DNA of 31,357 nucleotides from a virus, in IMG/VR virus record IMGVR_UViG_3300010354_000348, positions 1-31,357 of that record, one strand, 5' to 3'. Below the pieces are notes generated by a model. It was not told the origin of the DNA, did not search any database, and saw only the letters and a program-made list of their open reading frames with translations. Of the stretch, positions 15,787-23,153 are shown in pieces. The first letter of the stretch is position 1. Each line of letters opens with the position of its first letter. Position numbers and translations under genes: made by a program.

Positions 15787-16112
15787 TTGCCGACCCTCAC
15801 AACAGTGTGATGCCAGCCGTTCTGATCGTGCGGCGTATCCACTCCGAGGATGACCGGGGAAGCGCCGTCCGCGAGCACAATCAGATAATCAGTGGTTACG
15901 GTGACCTCACCGTACAAATACACCTTGCCGGTCTCCACCACGTCTCGCCCATCGGGGGTACGGGTAAGGATCGTTTCGGCGACGAGATGAGCGGGGACAG
16001 ACACGCTTGCCGAAGCGGTATTCGTGCGCCGACCGTACTTATCTGTGGACGCGGGAGGGTAGAGCGTCACCGTTTCCGAAAACAACTCCCTGTAGGCCGA
16101 TTCGATTGCCAT
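15783..16112 (-). CDS. Head closure (stopper) protein
   Basis: 109 residues. ELFSETVTLYPPASTDKYGRRT, a central AHLVAETILTRTPDGRD and the final VDTPHDQNGWHHTVVRVGK give the small beta-barrel pattern of siphovirus head-closure proteins (SPP1 gp16 / Phage_H_T_join type). They seal the portal channel and dock the tail. Its position after the adaptor and before gp10 is standard. Confidence 0.8.
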   Translation of the reverse strand: MAIESAYRELFSETVTLYPPASTDKYGRRTNTASASVSVPAHLVAETILTRTPDGRDVVETGKVYLYGEVTVTTDYLIVLADGASPVILGVDTPHDQNGWHHTVVRVGK

Positions 16113-16113
16113 G

Positions 16114-16530
16114 TCAGGTCTTGTTATCCATCTGCCCGACCACGAAGTCGGTGCCTTCGCCTTCCACGATCCCCTCGTCCGTGGGCAGGATCGCGTTCGC
16201 GTTCACGACAGGAGCGGCAGGGAAACGCCTAAATCGCTCCGTATCGAGGCTTTTCTTCAGAGACTCCCATTGCGCTAGGCGGGCTCCAGCACGCCGGGAC
16301 AGGGAAAGGTCTCCGACGGATTTCGTCTCCTCTACGGCCCGTGCAGCCTTCGCAATGAGGGCAATCACGGCGGCGATAGCGGCGGCGTAAGCGTCCCCGG
16401 CGTATGAGGTAATGAGGTAGTCGAGTTCCTCGTTAGAAAGCAGTTGATCGTTCGTGTCTGTGTCCTGAATCAGGAACCGCACTTCGTCACGGGTGCTGCT
16501 TGCCGGGTTACCCGAATAGGTCCATGTCAT
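16114..16530 (-). CDS. Head-tail adaptor protein
   Basis: 138 residues. STRDEVRFLIQDTDTNDQLLSNEELDYLI is the usual opening of head-tail adaptor proteins (gp6/gp15 type; DEVRFLIGDTD--D-LLSDEEI). Helices rich in alanine follow (YAAAIAAVIALIAKAARAVEE). It binds the portal ring to start the connector. First gene after the hairpin that follows the capsid gene. Confidence 0.85.
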   Translation of the reverse strand: MTWTYSGNPASSTRDEVRFLIQDTDTNDQLLSNEELDYLITSYAGDAYAAAIAAVIALIAKAARAVEETKSVGDLSLSRRAGARLAQWESLKKSLDTERFRRFPAAPVVNANAILPTDEGIVEGEGTDFVVGQMDNKT

Positions 16531-16560
16531 TGCCGCCTCCTGAGGAAAGTCTACCTGTTA

Positions 16561-16604
16561 CGCGAGCGGGGCCCGCCCCTTGTGAGAGCGAGCCCCGCAA
16601 CGCG
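16561..16604 (-). terminator. Hairpin after the major capsid gene
   Basis: Stem GCGGGGC (16566-16572) / GCCCCGC (16592-16598), extendable by CGCG/CGCG (16561-16564 with 16601-16604) over a small bulge. It begins 10 bases past the capsid stop. A leaky terminator or 3' mRNA stabiliser here would raise capsid relative to connector genes, an arrangement common in phages. There is no clear T tract. Confidence 0.7.
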
Positions 16605-16613
16605 GTGGTGGTA

Positions 16614-17591
16614 CTAGGCGACGATGCTCGTCCAGAAGTACCCGAGATCCGAAGCCACGACCTTGTTATCGAAAGCCAACTCGCTCTCGATACGGGTCGC
16701 CTTCAGGGACTCCAGCCGGAAGGAGGAGGTGCCGATCGTTGCACCGAGCCCACCCGAAACGCCGGTCCACTGGAAGGTGTAACCAGCCGACGGGGTGAGA
16801 AGGCCGGGGGCGTCAGCGACGTGGCAGAGCAGCGCCGTCTTGCCCGTGGTGAACGAGTAAGCGCCGGTCGCGCCCTCGTTGTTCGTGGCCTTCACGCTCT
16901 TCGAAACGAGCACGCGCTCAATGTCGAACATGCGGGCGAGCATGTCGGCGGTGATCGTCTGCGAAGAGGTGTACTTGATGCGATCGACGAGATCCGGGTG
17001 GTTCTTCAACTGGCGGAACACGTCGTAACCGAGGACGAGGGTGTTAGCCTCGAAGCCGGTGGTGGAGAGGATCGACGCCTTGCCAGCCTCGATATCCTCG
17101 ATCGGGTCCGAGTTGGTGTAGTCGTTCCACTGAACCGTCTGGTTCGTGGACGGCGACGCCGAAACGCCCGTGATGTCCTTGCTCCAGACGCTCGTGGTCA
17201 TGAAGTCGTTCATGAACTGGATCTCGCGGCGCATGAGGAGACGGTGAGTGACGAACTCAGCGGCCTCACGGTCCACGTTGATCGGGGCGTCAGCGTTAGC
17301 GCGGGTCTGATCGCCAACGTCCTTGTGGATCGCGAACACGTCCGCGTAGTACGTGGCGGTCGAGATGTTATAGCCGGAACCGACCGACTCGGTGCCGTCG
17401 GCGCGAACCTGCGCCTCGTCGCGGAGCCAATCGTTCTTGTCATACGTGAAGTACTTGTCCGACTGCTTATCCACCGGGACGACAGGGAACACCTTGTCGG
17501 CGATGAAGTTCTCCGCCTTCTGCATGTAGGCGACGGAGATGTTCGTCAGGATTGCGTCAACATGCACCTGAGACTGAGTGGGCTGTGGCAT
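16614..17591 (-). CDS. Major capsid protein
   Basis: 325 residues. VDAILTNISVAYMQKAENFIADKVFPVVPVDKQSDKYF is a motif common at the start of a large group of HK97-fold capsid proteins (ADKVFP-VPV-KQSDKY). Also seen are YYADVFAIHKDVGDQTR, the long spine-helix region MRREIQFMNDFMTT, TLVLGYDVFRQLKNHPDLVDRIKY, and a C-terminal RLESLKATRIESELAFDNKVVASDLGYFW. It follows scaffold and decoration genes and precedes the connector set. The N-terminus shows no obvious long delta domain, consistent with a separate scaffold. Confidence 0.93.
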   Translation of the reverse strand: MPQPTQSQVHVDAILTNISVAYMQKAENFIADKVFPVVPVDKQSDKYFTYDKNDWLRDEAQVRADGTESVGSGYNISTATYYADVFAIHKDVGDQTRANADAPINVDREAAEFVTHRLLMRREIQFMNDFMTTSVWSKDITGVSASPSTNQTVQWNDYTNSDPIEDIEAGKASILSTTGFEANTLVLGYDVFRQLKNHPDLVDRIKYTSSQTITADMLARMFDIERVLVSKSVKATNNEGATGAYSFTTGKTALLCHVADAPGLLTPSAGYTFQWTGVSGGLGATIGTSSFRLESLKATRIESELAFDNKVVASDLGYFWTSIVA

Positions 17592-17604
17592 TAGTCATTC
17601 TCCT

Positions 17605-18003
17605 TTACAGGCCACGGGCGCTGTTAGCGCAGTCGATGACGGCAGTGGTGATTGCGCCGGAAGCGGCGGGCTCGATGAACGTGCCAACCGAGTACGCGGC
17701 AGAGGCGGTCGTGCCGAACGCGAGGGTCACGGCAGTGGCCGAAGCCGAGGCGAAGCACGCCTGACCAGCCGAAGCCGAGCCACCGGCCTTGATCTTGGTG
17801 CCACCAACGATGGTGACCTCAGCGATCTGGCCCGAGGTGGGAGCGTTCTGAAGGACACCGATCGGGCGGTCAGTTGCGCCGCTCACGGCGACAAGATCGC
17901 CGGTCCCGTTGTCGATCTTCACGAAGTGGTACTGCTTCGCAGACAGATTCTCGCCCGCAGTGAACGAGGCCTTGACTGCTGAATTGGAGAAATCGTAAGC
18001 CAT
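17605..18003 (-). CDS. Head decoration protein
   Basis: 132 residues, beta-rich and low in charge, beginning MAYDFSNSAVKASFTAGENL. The segments VAVSGATDRPIGVLQNAPTSG and GGTKIKAGGSASAGQ follow the pattern of DUF2190 and related capsid decoration proteins (D-RPIGVLQNAP--GQ-AEV). It lies between scaffold and capsid genes, as usual. It is expected to trimerise on the capsid exterior and stabilise it. Confidence 0.82.
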   Translation of the reverse strand: MAYDFSNSAVKASFTAGENLSAKQYHFVKIDNGTGDLVAVSGATDRPIGVLQNAPTSGQIAEVTIVGGTKIKAGGSASAGQACFASASATAVTLAFGTTASAAYSVGTFIEPAASGAITTAVIDCANSARGL

Positions 18004-18006
18004 GTC

Positions 18007-18828
18007 TCAGGCTCCCTTCTCGATCAGGTAGTCGTTGTAGAGGGCAGGATTGCTTACGGCGATCTGAGCCATTGCCTGCTCCATCGTTGCCGCCGAGCCC
18101 TCGCTAACTGCCTGCTTCGCGAGGGAAGTCATCTTGTCGAACGCGCCACCCTGCGGGGTGAAGCCCTTGCCGACCTCAGTGAAGATGTCAGCGGACTCGT
18201 TCTGCGCGTCAGCCGAAACGAGGGCATCCTCGACCGACTTAGCCAACTCAGAGTCGATACCGGCGAGACGGCGCAACGCGGGGCCGATCTTCTCCGGGTC
18301 GAGAGTGAGGTGCTTAAAGGTCTCGCGGGCCTTAGCGATTGCCTCAGCGTCCGCACGATCCTCCCGCTCCTTAGCGAGGGCGTTCTCCGCGTCAGCCTTA
18401 GCCTTCGCAAGATCCTCCATCGCCTTACGAATGGGCTCCGGGGCAGACTTCGCGAGGGCAACGAGGTCGTCAGCGGCCTCCATCATGTCCCCGGCTTCCG
18501 GCTCCGGCTCCTCCATCGCGGCTTCGAGTTCAGCGATACGCGCTTCGAGTTCGACGATTCGGGCCTGCGCGGTGGCAAGGTCCTCCTCGACGCCCTTAAC
18601 CTCAGTCTCAGGCATGTCCTCAGCGAGCATCACTTCCTGATCCACGGTTGCCGTGGCATCGTCCATGCTTGCCTCCATTGGTTCCGGCAGCGTCCTCAGA
18701 ACATCTGCCACGGTCGTTACGTCGGCGGTCTTAACCACGAGCCACCCTTCATGAAGATGGGCAGGATGATCCACCCCACTCGTCTCCTCAATAAGGAGAT
18801 TCGTCATCTTCGGGGCTTTACGTGGCAC
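18007..18828 (-). CDS. Scaffold-like capsid assembly protein
   Basis: 273 residues from GTG 18828, which has AGGAGG five bases upstream; an in-frame GTG at 18834 lies inside that ribosome site. The N-terminus has SGVDHPAHLHEGWLVVKTAD, a phrase often found at the start of phage capsid assembly proteins. Residues 80-180 are strongly acidic coiled coil (DLATAQARIVELEARIAELEAAMEE, EREDRADAEAIAKARE). The C-terminal part is helical and ends YNDYLIEKGA. Together with its position before decoration and capsid genes this indicates an internal scaffold. No serine-histidine protease motif is seen; that function is likely in the 662-residue gene. Confidence 0.75.
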   Translation of the reverse strand: MPRKAPKMTNLLIEETSGVDHPAHLHEGWLVVKTADVTTVADVLRTLPEPMEASMDDATATVDQEVMLAEDMPETEVKGVEEDLATAQARIVELEARIAELEAAMEEPEPEAGDMMEAADDLVALAKSAPEPIRKAMEDLAKAKADAENALAKEREDRADAEAIAKARETFKHLTLDPEKIGPALRRLAGIDSELAKSVEDALVSADAQNESADIFTEVGKGFTPQGGAFDKMTSLAKQAVSEGSAATMEQAMAQIAVSNPALYNDYLIEKGA

Positions 18829-18888
18829 GAGCACCTCCTACGTCAATGACAATCATACACGTTCTCCGAGCCCCCTAGGAATGGGCGA

Positions 18889-18917
18889 CCCCCTGCCTCA
18901 GGGGATAAGACAGGGGG
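18889..18917 (-). terminator. Hairpin closing the leader-C cassette
   Basis: Stem CCCCCTG (18889-18895) / CAGGGGG (18911-18917) with a 15-nt loop. A second, tighter hairpin CCCCTG/CAGGGG (18890-18895 with 18899-18904, 3-nt loop) uses the same left arm, so the two are mutually exclusive. The hairpin lies between the stop at 18944 and the scaffold start at 18828. Confidence 0.65.
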
Positions 18918-18943
18918 CCGCTTCGCCAACTGTAGAGGGGGAT

Positions 18944-19069
18944 CTAGTTGGCCTCCAGATCCTCCGCCCAAATAGCGCGGAGGACGTTGATGAATCGGCG
19001 TCGGCCTTCAGCGAGATCCGGGGAAAGCGTGAGCGTGATTGCGTACAGTTCGTCCAGTTTATGGCTCAC
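18944..19069 (-). CDS. Small hypothetical protein (41 aa)
   Basis: Starts at GTG 19069, overlapping the stop of the membrane protein gene (GTGA) with AAGGAGG just upstream. The product, beginning MSHKLDELYAITLTL, is mostly helical with a basic patch (EGRRRFINVLRAIW). Last gene before the hairpin at 18889. Family not recognised; support comes from ribosome site and overlap. Confidence 0.55.
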   Translation of the reverse strand: MSHKLDELYAITLTLSPDLAEGRRRFINVLRAIWAEDLEAN

Positions 19070-19206
19070 TGCATTCCTCCTTCGATCCACCCGGCGACGC
19101 CCCATAGGGCGATGAGCCCGACGACGATTCCGATTGCGCGGGCGTAGGCGAGTGCCGCAATCACTTTCCAGCCGCGTTCCGTGTATCGCAGGTTCTGGTT
19201 AGACAT
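19066..19206 (-). CDS. Small single-span membrane protein (46 aa)
   Basis: From ATG 19206. After a basic N-terminus (MSNQNLRYTERGWK) there is a hydrophobic stretch of about 25 residues (VIAALAYARAIGIVVGLIAL), then WGVAGWIEGGMQ. Probably an inner-membrane peptide. It overlaps the upstream gene by 8 nt and the downstream gene by 4 nt. Possible roles such as superinfection exclusion or lysis timing cannot be distinguished from the sequence. Confidence 0.6.
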   Translation of the reverse strand: MSNQNLRYTERGWKVIAALAYARAIGIVVGLIALWGVAGWIEGGMQ

Positions 19207-19435
19207 GAGTCCCCTCGCTTTCTGCCGGTTCCCACGGCATCTCGAATATGACGTACCTGAATCGCTCGTTCATGAGGCCCTCCGAGATCGTCACGTTTAT
19301 CGTGCCGTGTTGCTGCCGGAGGCGCTGCAGGAGGTTCGTGAAGTGCTCCCCTGCCTGCCAGTCTTCGTCGTCCATGTACCTGAAGTAGGTGTCGCCGTTC
19401 TCGCGGACCATCCCGAATCCGATGTCGAGACTCAT
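19199..19435 (-). CDS. Hypothetical protein (78 aa)
   Basis: Begins MSLDIGFGMVRENGDTYFRY and ends PAESEGTHV. It contains DDEDWQAGEHFTNLLQRLRQQHGTINVTISEG, an amphipathic helix then a strand. Small soluble alpha/beta protein of unknown family, second gene of the leader-C cassette, 11 bases after the preceding stop, with GGAAGG before ATG 19435. Confidence 0.65.
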   Translation of the reverse strand: MSLDIGFGMVRENGDTYFRYMDDEDWQAGEHFTNLLQRLRQQHGTINVTISEGLMNERFRYVIFEMPWEPAESEGTHV

Positions 19436-19446
19436 GGCAGTCCTTC

Positions 19447-19890
19447 CTAGAAGGAGGGGTCGCGGTAGTCGCGGGCGTAGCCGACGACGAGGCTTGACCA
19501 GTAGGCCACCTTGCCGTCACACCGCTCGTTGTAGCGGATCTCTCCGGCGCTCTTGCAGGAGTGGCAGAACCGGCTTGGCTCACTGTGGTAGTGGCATGGG
19601 CCGATCACGCGAGGGAGGAATCGGTCGTGCTCTTCCTGCATGATGGGCTCTTGCCCGATCCACCCCATGATTCGGGTATGGGGCTTAGCGATCCACTCGC
19701 CGTTCTCGCCCTCCTCTGCGTTCACGGTGGTGATCGCCTTAATCTGGCCCTTGCGGGCTCCGCTCTTAAACCGCTCGACGCCTGACACGATGACGGCGTA
19801 GGAGTCGCTTCCGACGTAGTGGGTTGCGACCATGCCGGGAGTGATCTCGTTCGCCTCTGCGATCGTGAGGCCGGTGTCCGTGACGATCAT
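19447..19890 (-). CDS. Hypothetical protein (147 aa) with Cys pair, first gene after leader C
   Basis: Begins MIVTDTGLTIAEANEITPGMVAT. The first 60 residues look like a small beta domain (VIVSGVERFKSGARKGQIKAITTV). The second half has FCHSCKSAGEIRYNERC, a possible zinc site, and ends in a tyrosine-rich tail (VVGYARDYRDPSF). ATG 19890 is preceded by AGAGGGGAACGAA, the end of leader C. Function unknown. Confidence 0.65.
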   Translation of the reverse strand: MIVTDTGLTIAEANEITPGMVATHYVGSDSYAVIVSGVERFKSGARKGQIKAITTVNAEEGENGEWIAKPHTRIMGWIGQEPIMQEEHDRFLPRVIGPCHYHSEPSRFCHSCKSAGEIRYNERCDGKVAYWSSLVVGYARDYRDPSF

Positions 19891-19962
19891 TTCGTTCCCC
19901 TCTGGCAGAGTCCCTCGCTCTGCCTACCCCCTAACTATGACACCACGGGGGCGGGATGTCAA
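19891..19962 (-). promoter_or_regulatory. Leader module C: promoter, 5' hairpin and ribosome site
   Basis: -35 TTGACA (19962-19957), 17-nt spacer with CCCCCGTGGTGT, -10 CATAGT (19939-19934). Perfect 7-bp hairpin GGCAGAG/CTCTGCC (19924-19904) with loop CGAGGGA, then AGAGGGGAA before ATG 19890. Upstream of the -35, the GAATAGAC sequence is shared with leader D. Confidence 0.82.
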
Positions 19963-19982
19963 GTCTATTCGGAAGAAAGTTT

Positions 19983-20177
19983 CTACTCCTCCACGAAGAG
20001 AGTTCCGCGTGTCGTCGTGGAGGCAGTGCGATCCGCCGCAAACTCGACCGGGGCACTGTTCTTCCCGAGCCGCACCGTCACGTTGTCCTGATCCGTCACT
20101 GACTCCACCACGACATGACGAATCCGATCCCCATACAGGGCCTTAACCGTGGTGCCCACTCGAATCGTCTTGCTCAT
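19983..20177 (-). CDS. Small beta-barrel-like protein (64 aa)
   Basis: Begins MSKTIRVGTTVKALYGDRIRHVVVESV and continues DNVTVRLGKNSAPVEFAADR. Alternating hydrophobic residues suggest a five-stranded SH3-like barrel. It starts with an ATGA overlap on the stop of the prohead protease gene and ends just upstream of leader C. Family not recognised. Confidence 0.6.
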   Translation of the reverse strand: MSKTIRVGTTVKALYGDRIRHVVVESVTDQDNVTVRLGKNSAPVEFAADRTASTTTRGTLFVEE

Positions 20178-22162
20178 GGCATCTCCACTCCGTCGCGCTC
20201 ACCATTCTCCGGTAGGTCAGCAAGCATCCGATCCGAGAAGCCGCCGATGCTGTAGCCCCTGAGGAGCCCACGCTTCACGAGATCCCACGCTTCCTGATTC
20301 CACTGGACCCCGAGAAACACCGTGTTCGGCGGGTAGGTGACCTGTCCGATCGTGTTACCAGCGGCATCCTTCATTTCGACTGTCCACGGTTGCGGCATGG
20401 TCATAACCTCAACCCACTCACCCGCCTCGACCTCACGATCATGCTGCAGGAAGATCCGCCGATCCCCGGACTTCACCCATCCCCAAACCGCTTGCTGCAG
20501 TTCGTCGGCATCCGTCCATTCGCCGTGCGCGTCCATGAAGTCGGGCACGTACAGCGGCCCGAGCGTGAACCGTGACTCGCCCTCCGCCTTCACGAAAGCG
20601 GCCTTGCCCATGTTCGGGAGGCTCCTCGCAACGGGCTCTTCCACGAGGTCGTCAGGGATAATCCAGAACTTACAGACCGCTTCAGGTGCGACCCTCACGT
20701 TCAGGATCTCGCAGCCGCCGCCACCCTTAAAGAAAACACAGTTCGCGCACTTAATCCCCTCCGCCGCGAACGGATTCTCCGCCATGTAATGGGCCCCGTG
20801 CCCGTCCACTCCGGGGCCGAACTTTCCGAACGTCTCAGCGACCAGTTCCAGCGATTCATAGAGGAGGTTCTGAACGGGTGACAGGTAGCCGCCGCCGTTC
20901 TTCTGCTCCTCACGGTTAAACCGCTCGACCATCATGTTTGCCCACGTGCGGCCCGCATCGCCGCCCCAAGCGTCCCATGCCACTCGACCCGCACTAGGGA
21001 ATCCGTCCTCGCCGAGATTCCAGCCCTCAGCCTTCGAATCGACCTCGTGGCGGGCGAAGTAGGAATACATGCGGCGGATCGTCTCCTCTGACAACGCATC
21101 ACCGCGTGCCAGTTGAGCCGCTCTCGCCCTCCCTACGTCCGTGAAATTGGCTCCGGCCTCTCCCTCAGCGAGCCAATCGAGCGCCCGCCTACCGGCCTCC
21201 TGTGCCCCCTGAGGGGGAACGTAGGACTCCTTAGCGAGGGGCTCGATAGAAGTGAGTGTGGACATCTTGTGCCCGACCAGAGTTTCGGTCTCCGCCCACC
21301 CTTCCGGGCCACGCCTCCAGACACGAATCAGAACAGCGGGATCATCCGGTTCTGCGTTAATCGAGAAGTCAGAATCGGGGATGCCGAGCGTCCCCTCCGT
21401 CATCACGTATTCGACCCTGCCGCGAGCCCTGCCGCCGCTACTGTTCCACGATACGAACGAGCCCTCGCGAATGATCGCCTTCGTCACGTCTCCGGGGGCC
21501 ACGACCGTAGCGCCCACCCCGCGCATCGCTTCCCGATTGTCGGGGTCATCGTCAATCGCGGTAATCGCCCCATACTCCTCCACGAGCCCCCGGACGATAT
21601 CCGCCTTCCAAGATGGCGTGGACTGGCCCCCGTCCGGCTTCATAATCAGCCGCGAATACTGAAGCCCGACCTCCTCCAGTTGCGCCACCGTCTCTTCCCT
21701 CTGAGCCTCCGGGCGAGCCGTAACTACGATCTTCGGGCCCTCCATCCCGTTAATCGCCGACACCACGCGATCGTTCGCCTCTCCGTAACTGATTACGGTG
21801 CCGTCCACGTCCACGACCGTCGCAGCCTTAAACGAGTGGATTTGAGCGAGCCGAGCCTGAGCATCCCCCATTGACGGGTAACAGCCGAACGAGCGGGAGC
21901 CGTCTTCGCTGTAGACGCAATACTCTCCGCCCTCCTGCCGGATAATCTTTGCGACACCATTCACCTCGACCCGGCGAATGCTGCCATTCGAGGCGACGAT
22001 TGCATATCCGTCGCCCATGACAACGATCTCCTTCTCGGGAGCGGGCAGGCCCCGCAGTTCCGCGAGCCGGTAGGCGGCAAGCACGCCCGTCGCGTCGTCA
22101 CGTTCGGCGACCATCTGCAGTTGGTCGTCGGTGAGCGCGTTAATCCGGTCGAGAAGATCCAT
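20174..22162 (-). CDS. Multidomain XkdF-like prohead protease with HAD and other domains
   Basis: 662 residues. Order: N-terminal helix; 55-110 a small region with EYCVYSEDGSRSFGCYPS; 112-224 a HAD phosphatase-like domain (VVDVDGTV 116-123, VVTARP 146-151, Lys186, AIDDDPDN 202-209); 235-308 a Tudor/DUF2945-like segment (GSFVSWNSSGGRARGRV, LVGHKMSTLT); 315-425 a helical domain with RRMYSYFARHEVD and PSAGRVAWDAWGGDAG; 470-500 a four-Cys cluster (Cys472, 475, 484, 497); 530-650 an XkdF-like protease (LGPLYVPDFMDAHGEW; candidate His574 and Ser638 in GYSIGG). It lies between the MuF-like and scaffold genes, as a head maturation protease should. The roles of the other domains are not known. It has a weak ribosome site. 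Confidence 0.78.
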   Translation of the reverse strand: MDLLDRINALTDDQLQMVAERDDATGVLAAYRLAELRGLPAPEKEIVVMGDGYAIVASNGSIRRVEVNGVAKIIRQEGGEYCVYSEDGSRSFGCYPSMGDAQARLAQIHSFKAATVVDVDGTVISYGEANDRVVSAINGMEGPKIVVTARPEAQREETVAQLEEVGLQYSRLIMKPDGGQSTPSWKADIVRGLVEEYGAITAIDDDPDNREAMRGVGATVVAPGDVTKAIIREGSFVSWNSSGGRARGRVEYVMTEGTLGIPDSDFSINAEPDDPAVLIRVWRRGPEGWAETETLVGHKMSTLTSIEPLAKESYVPPQGAQEAGRRALDWLAEGEAGANFTDVGRARAAQLARGDALSEETIRRMYSYFARHEVDSKAEGWNLGEDGFPSAGRVAWDAWGGDAGRTWANMMVERFNREEQKNGGGYLSPVQNLLYESLELVAETFGKFGPGVDGHGAHYMAENPFAAEGIKCANCVFFKGGGGCEILNVRVAPEAVCKFWIIPDDLVEEPVARSLPNMGKAAFVKAEGESRFTLGPLYVPDFMDAHGEWTDADELQQAVWGWVKSGDRRIFLQHDREVEAGEWVEVMTMPQPWTVEMKDAAGNTIGQVTYPPNTVFLGVQWNQEAWDLVKRGLLRGYSIGGFSDRMLADLPENGERDGVEMP

Positions 22163-22187
22163 AAGAGGATTCTACCTTTCCCGCGCC

Positions 22188-23153
22188 TCATCCATTCTGA
22201 ATGAGATTCTCCATGAGGTCATACAACTCGTCATCCGAAAGCGCAGCGAGATCCCCGTCCGGCGGCATGTCCACCGGGATTGCCTCGCACCGGCAGTTAA
22301 TGTGCGCCCCCTCAGTCCAGTCATCTATGCCGGGGAACTGTCCCGTCAGCGGAATCTGTACCCCGTTCAGGGGCCCGCAAATCTCGCACACCCGGTCATC
22401 CTCACTCGTGGACCATTCGAGGACCGTGAACTGCATGAATCCCTGCTCTTGCGCCTGAGCGAACGCTTGCTGCTGCCCGTTCCGTGCGGCACGGAGGGTC
22501 TCCGTCCGGGCAATCGTCTCCGTCCGCATCTTGTGAACCCGAGCCTGATACCGGGCAGTCGAGGCATTAGACGCTTCGAACGCCTGATCGAACGTCATCC
22601 CCTTATCCCGCATCAGTTCTGAGATCCGGGAGTTCCGATGGTTCTCAACCCACTGTGACTGCTGTTCCGTCAGGCCGACGACATCCCGCAACTGTCGCGC
22701 TACCTGCCTGACATCCATCTCCCCCATTTGGGCCCGTGACACGAATCCGCGCACCATAGCCCGCTGCTCTTCCGTCACCTCGCGGATCAGTAGGCCCGCC
22801 TCTTTCGCGGCCCACTGAGCGGCCTCAGGGCGCGTACCGTCGAACGTGTAGAACACGCGAGCCTTCTCCACCGGGGGCAGTTTCACCGCGCTCCCCGCGT
22901 GCCTCAGTTCAGTCAGCAACTCGTCCTGCAGGCCCGGTTGGATATCGAGCCACGGGTCGATTGGAATGAGTGACGCTACCTTGTCCGGGGTCGAGTGCAT
23001 GAGCGCGTCAAGGATCTTGCCCTCATTCTCGATCGTGCCAGCCCGAACCTGCTCCATCGCGGTCGAGATCATCTTCATGATCCGCCGCTGACTGTTCGTA
23101 AGCGCGGGCGACGCCATAGGGGAGCGTCGGCGTCGCGCCTTAAAGACGAGCAT
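22188..23153 (-). CDS. MuF-like head morphogenesis protein
   Basis: 321 residues. A helical N-terminal half (residues 20-200) leads to IARTETLRAARNGQQQAF and the MuF C-terminal signature: EWSTSEDDRVCEICGPLNG (Cys256, Cys259), then FPGIDDW...GAHINCRCEAIPV (His284, Cys287, Cys289), likely a metal site. MuF proteins are minor head components located near the portal and thought to be ejected with the DNA. The start overlaps the portal stop (TAATG at 23153), typical portal-MuF coupling. No toxin domain is attached. Confidence 0.88.
   Translation of the reverse strand: MLVFKARRRRSPMASPALTNSQRRIMKMISTAMEQVRAGTIENEGKILDALMHSTPDKVASLIPIDPWLDIQPGLQDELLTELRHAGSAVKLPPVEKARVFYTFDGTRPEAAQWAAKEAGLLIREVTEEQRAMVRGFVSRAQMGEMDVRQVARQLRDVVGLTEQQSQWVENHRNSRISELMRDKGMTFDQAFEASNASTARYQARVHKMRTETIARTETLRAARNGQQQAFAQAQEQGFMQFTVLEWSTSEDDRVCEICGPLNGVQIPLTGQFPGIDDWTEGAHINCRCEAIPVDMPPDGDLAALSDDELYDLMENLIQNG

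Noticed and set aside
20337-22622. Plus-strand frames opposite the protease and MuF genes.
   Set aside because: The minus-strand products carry clear domains. The plus-strand products are low-complexity, and all neighbouring genes run the other way.
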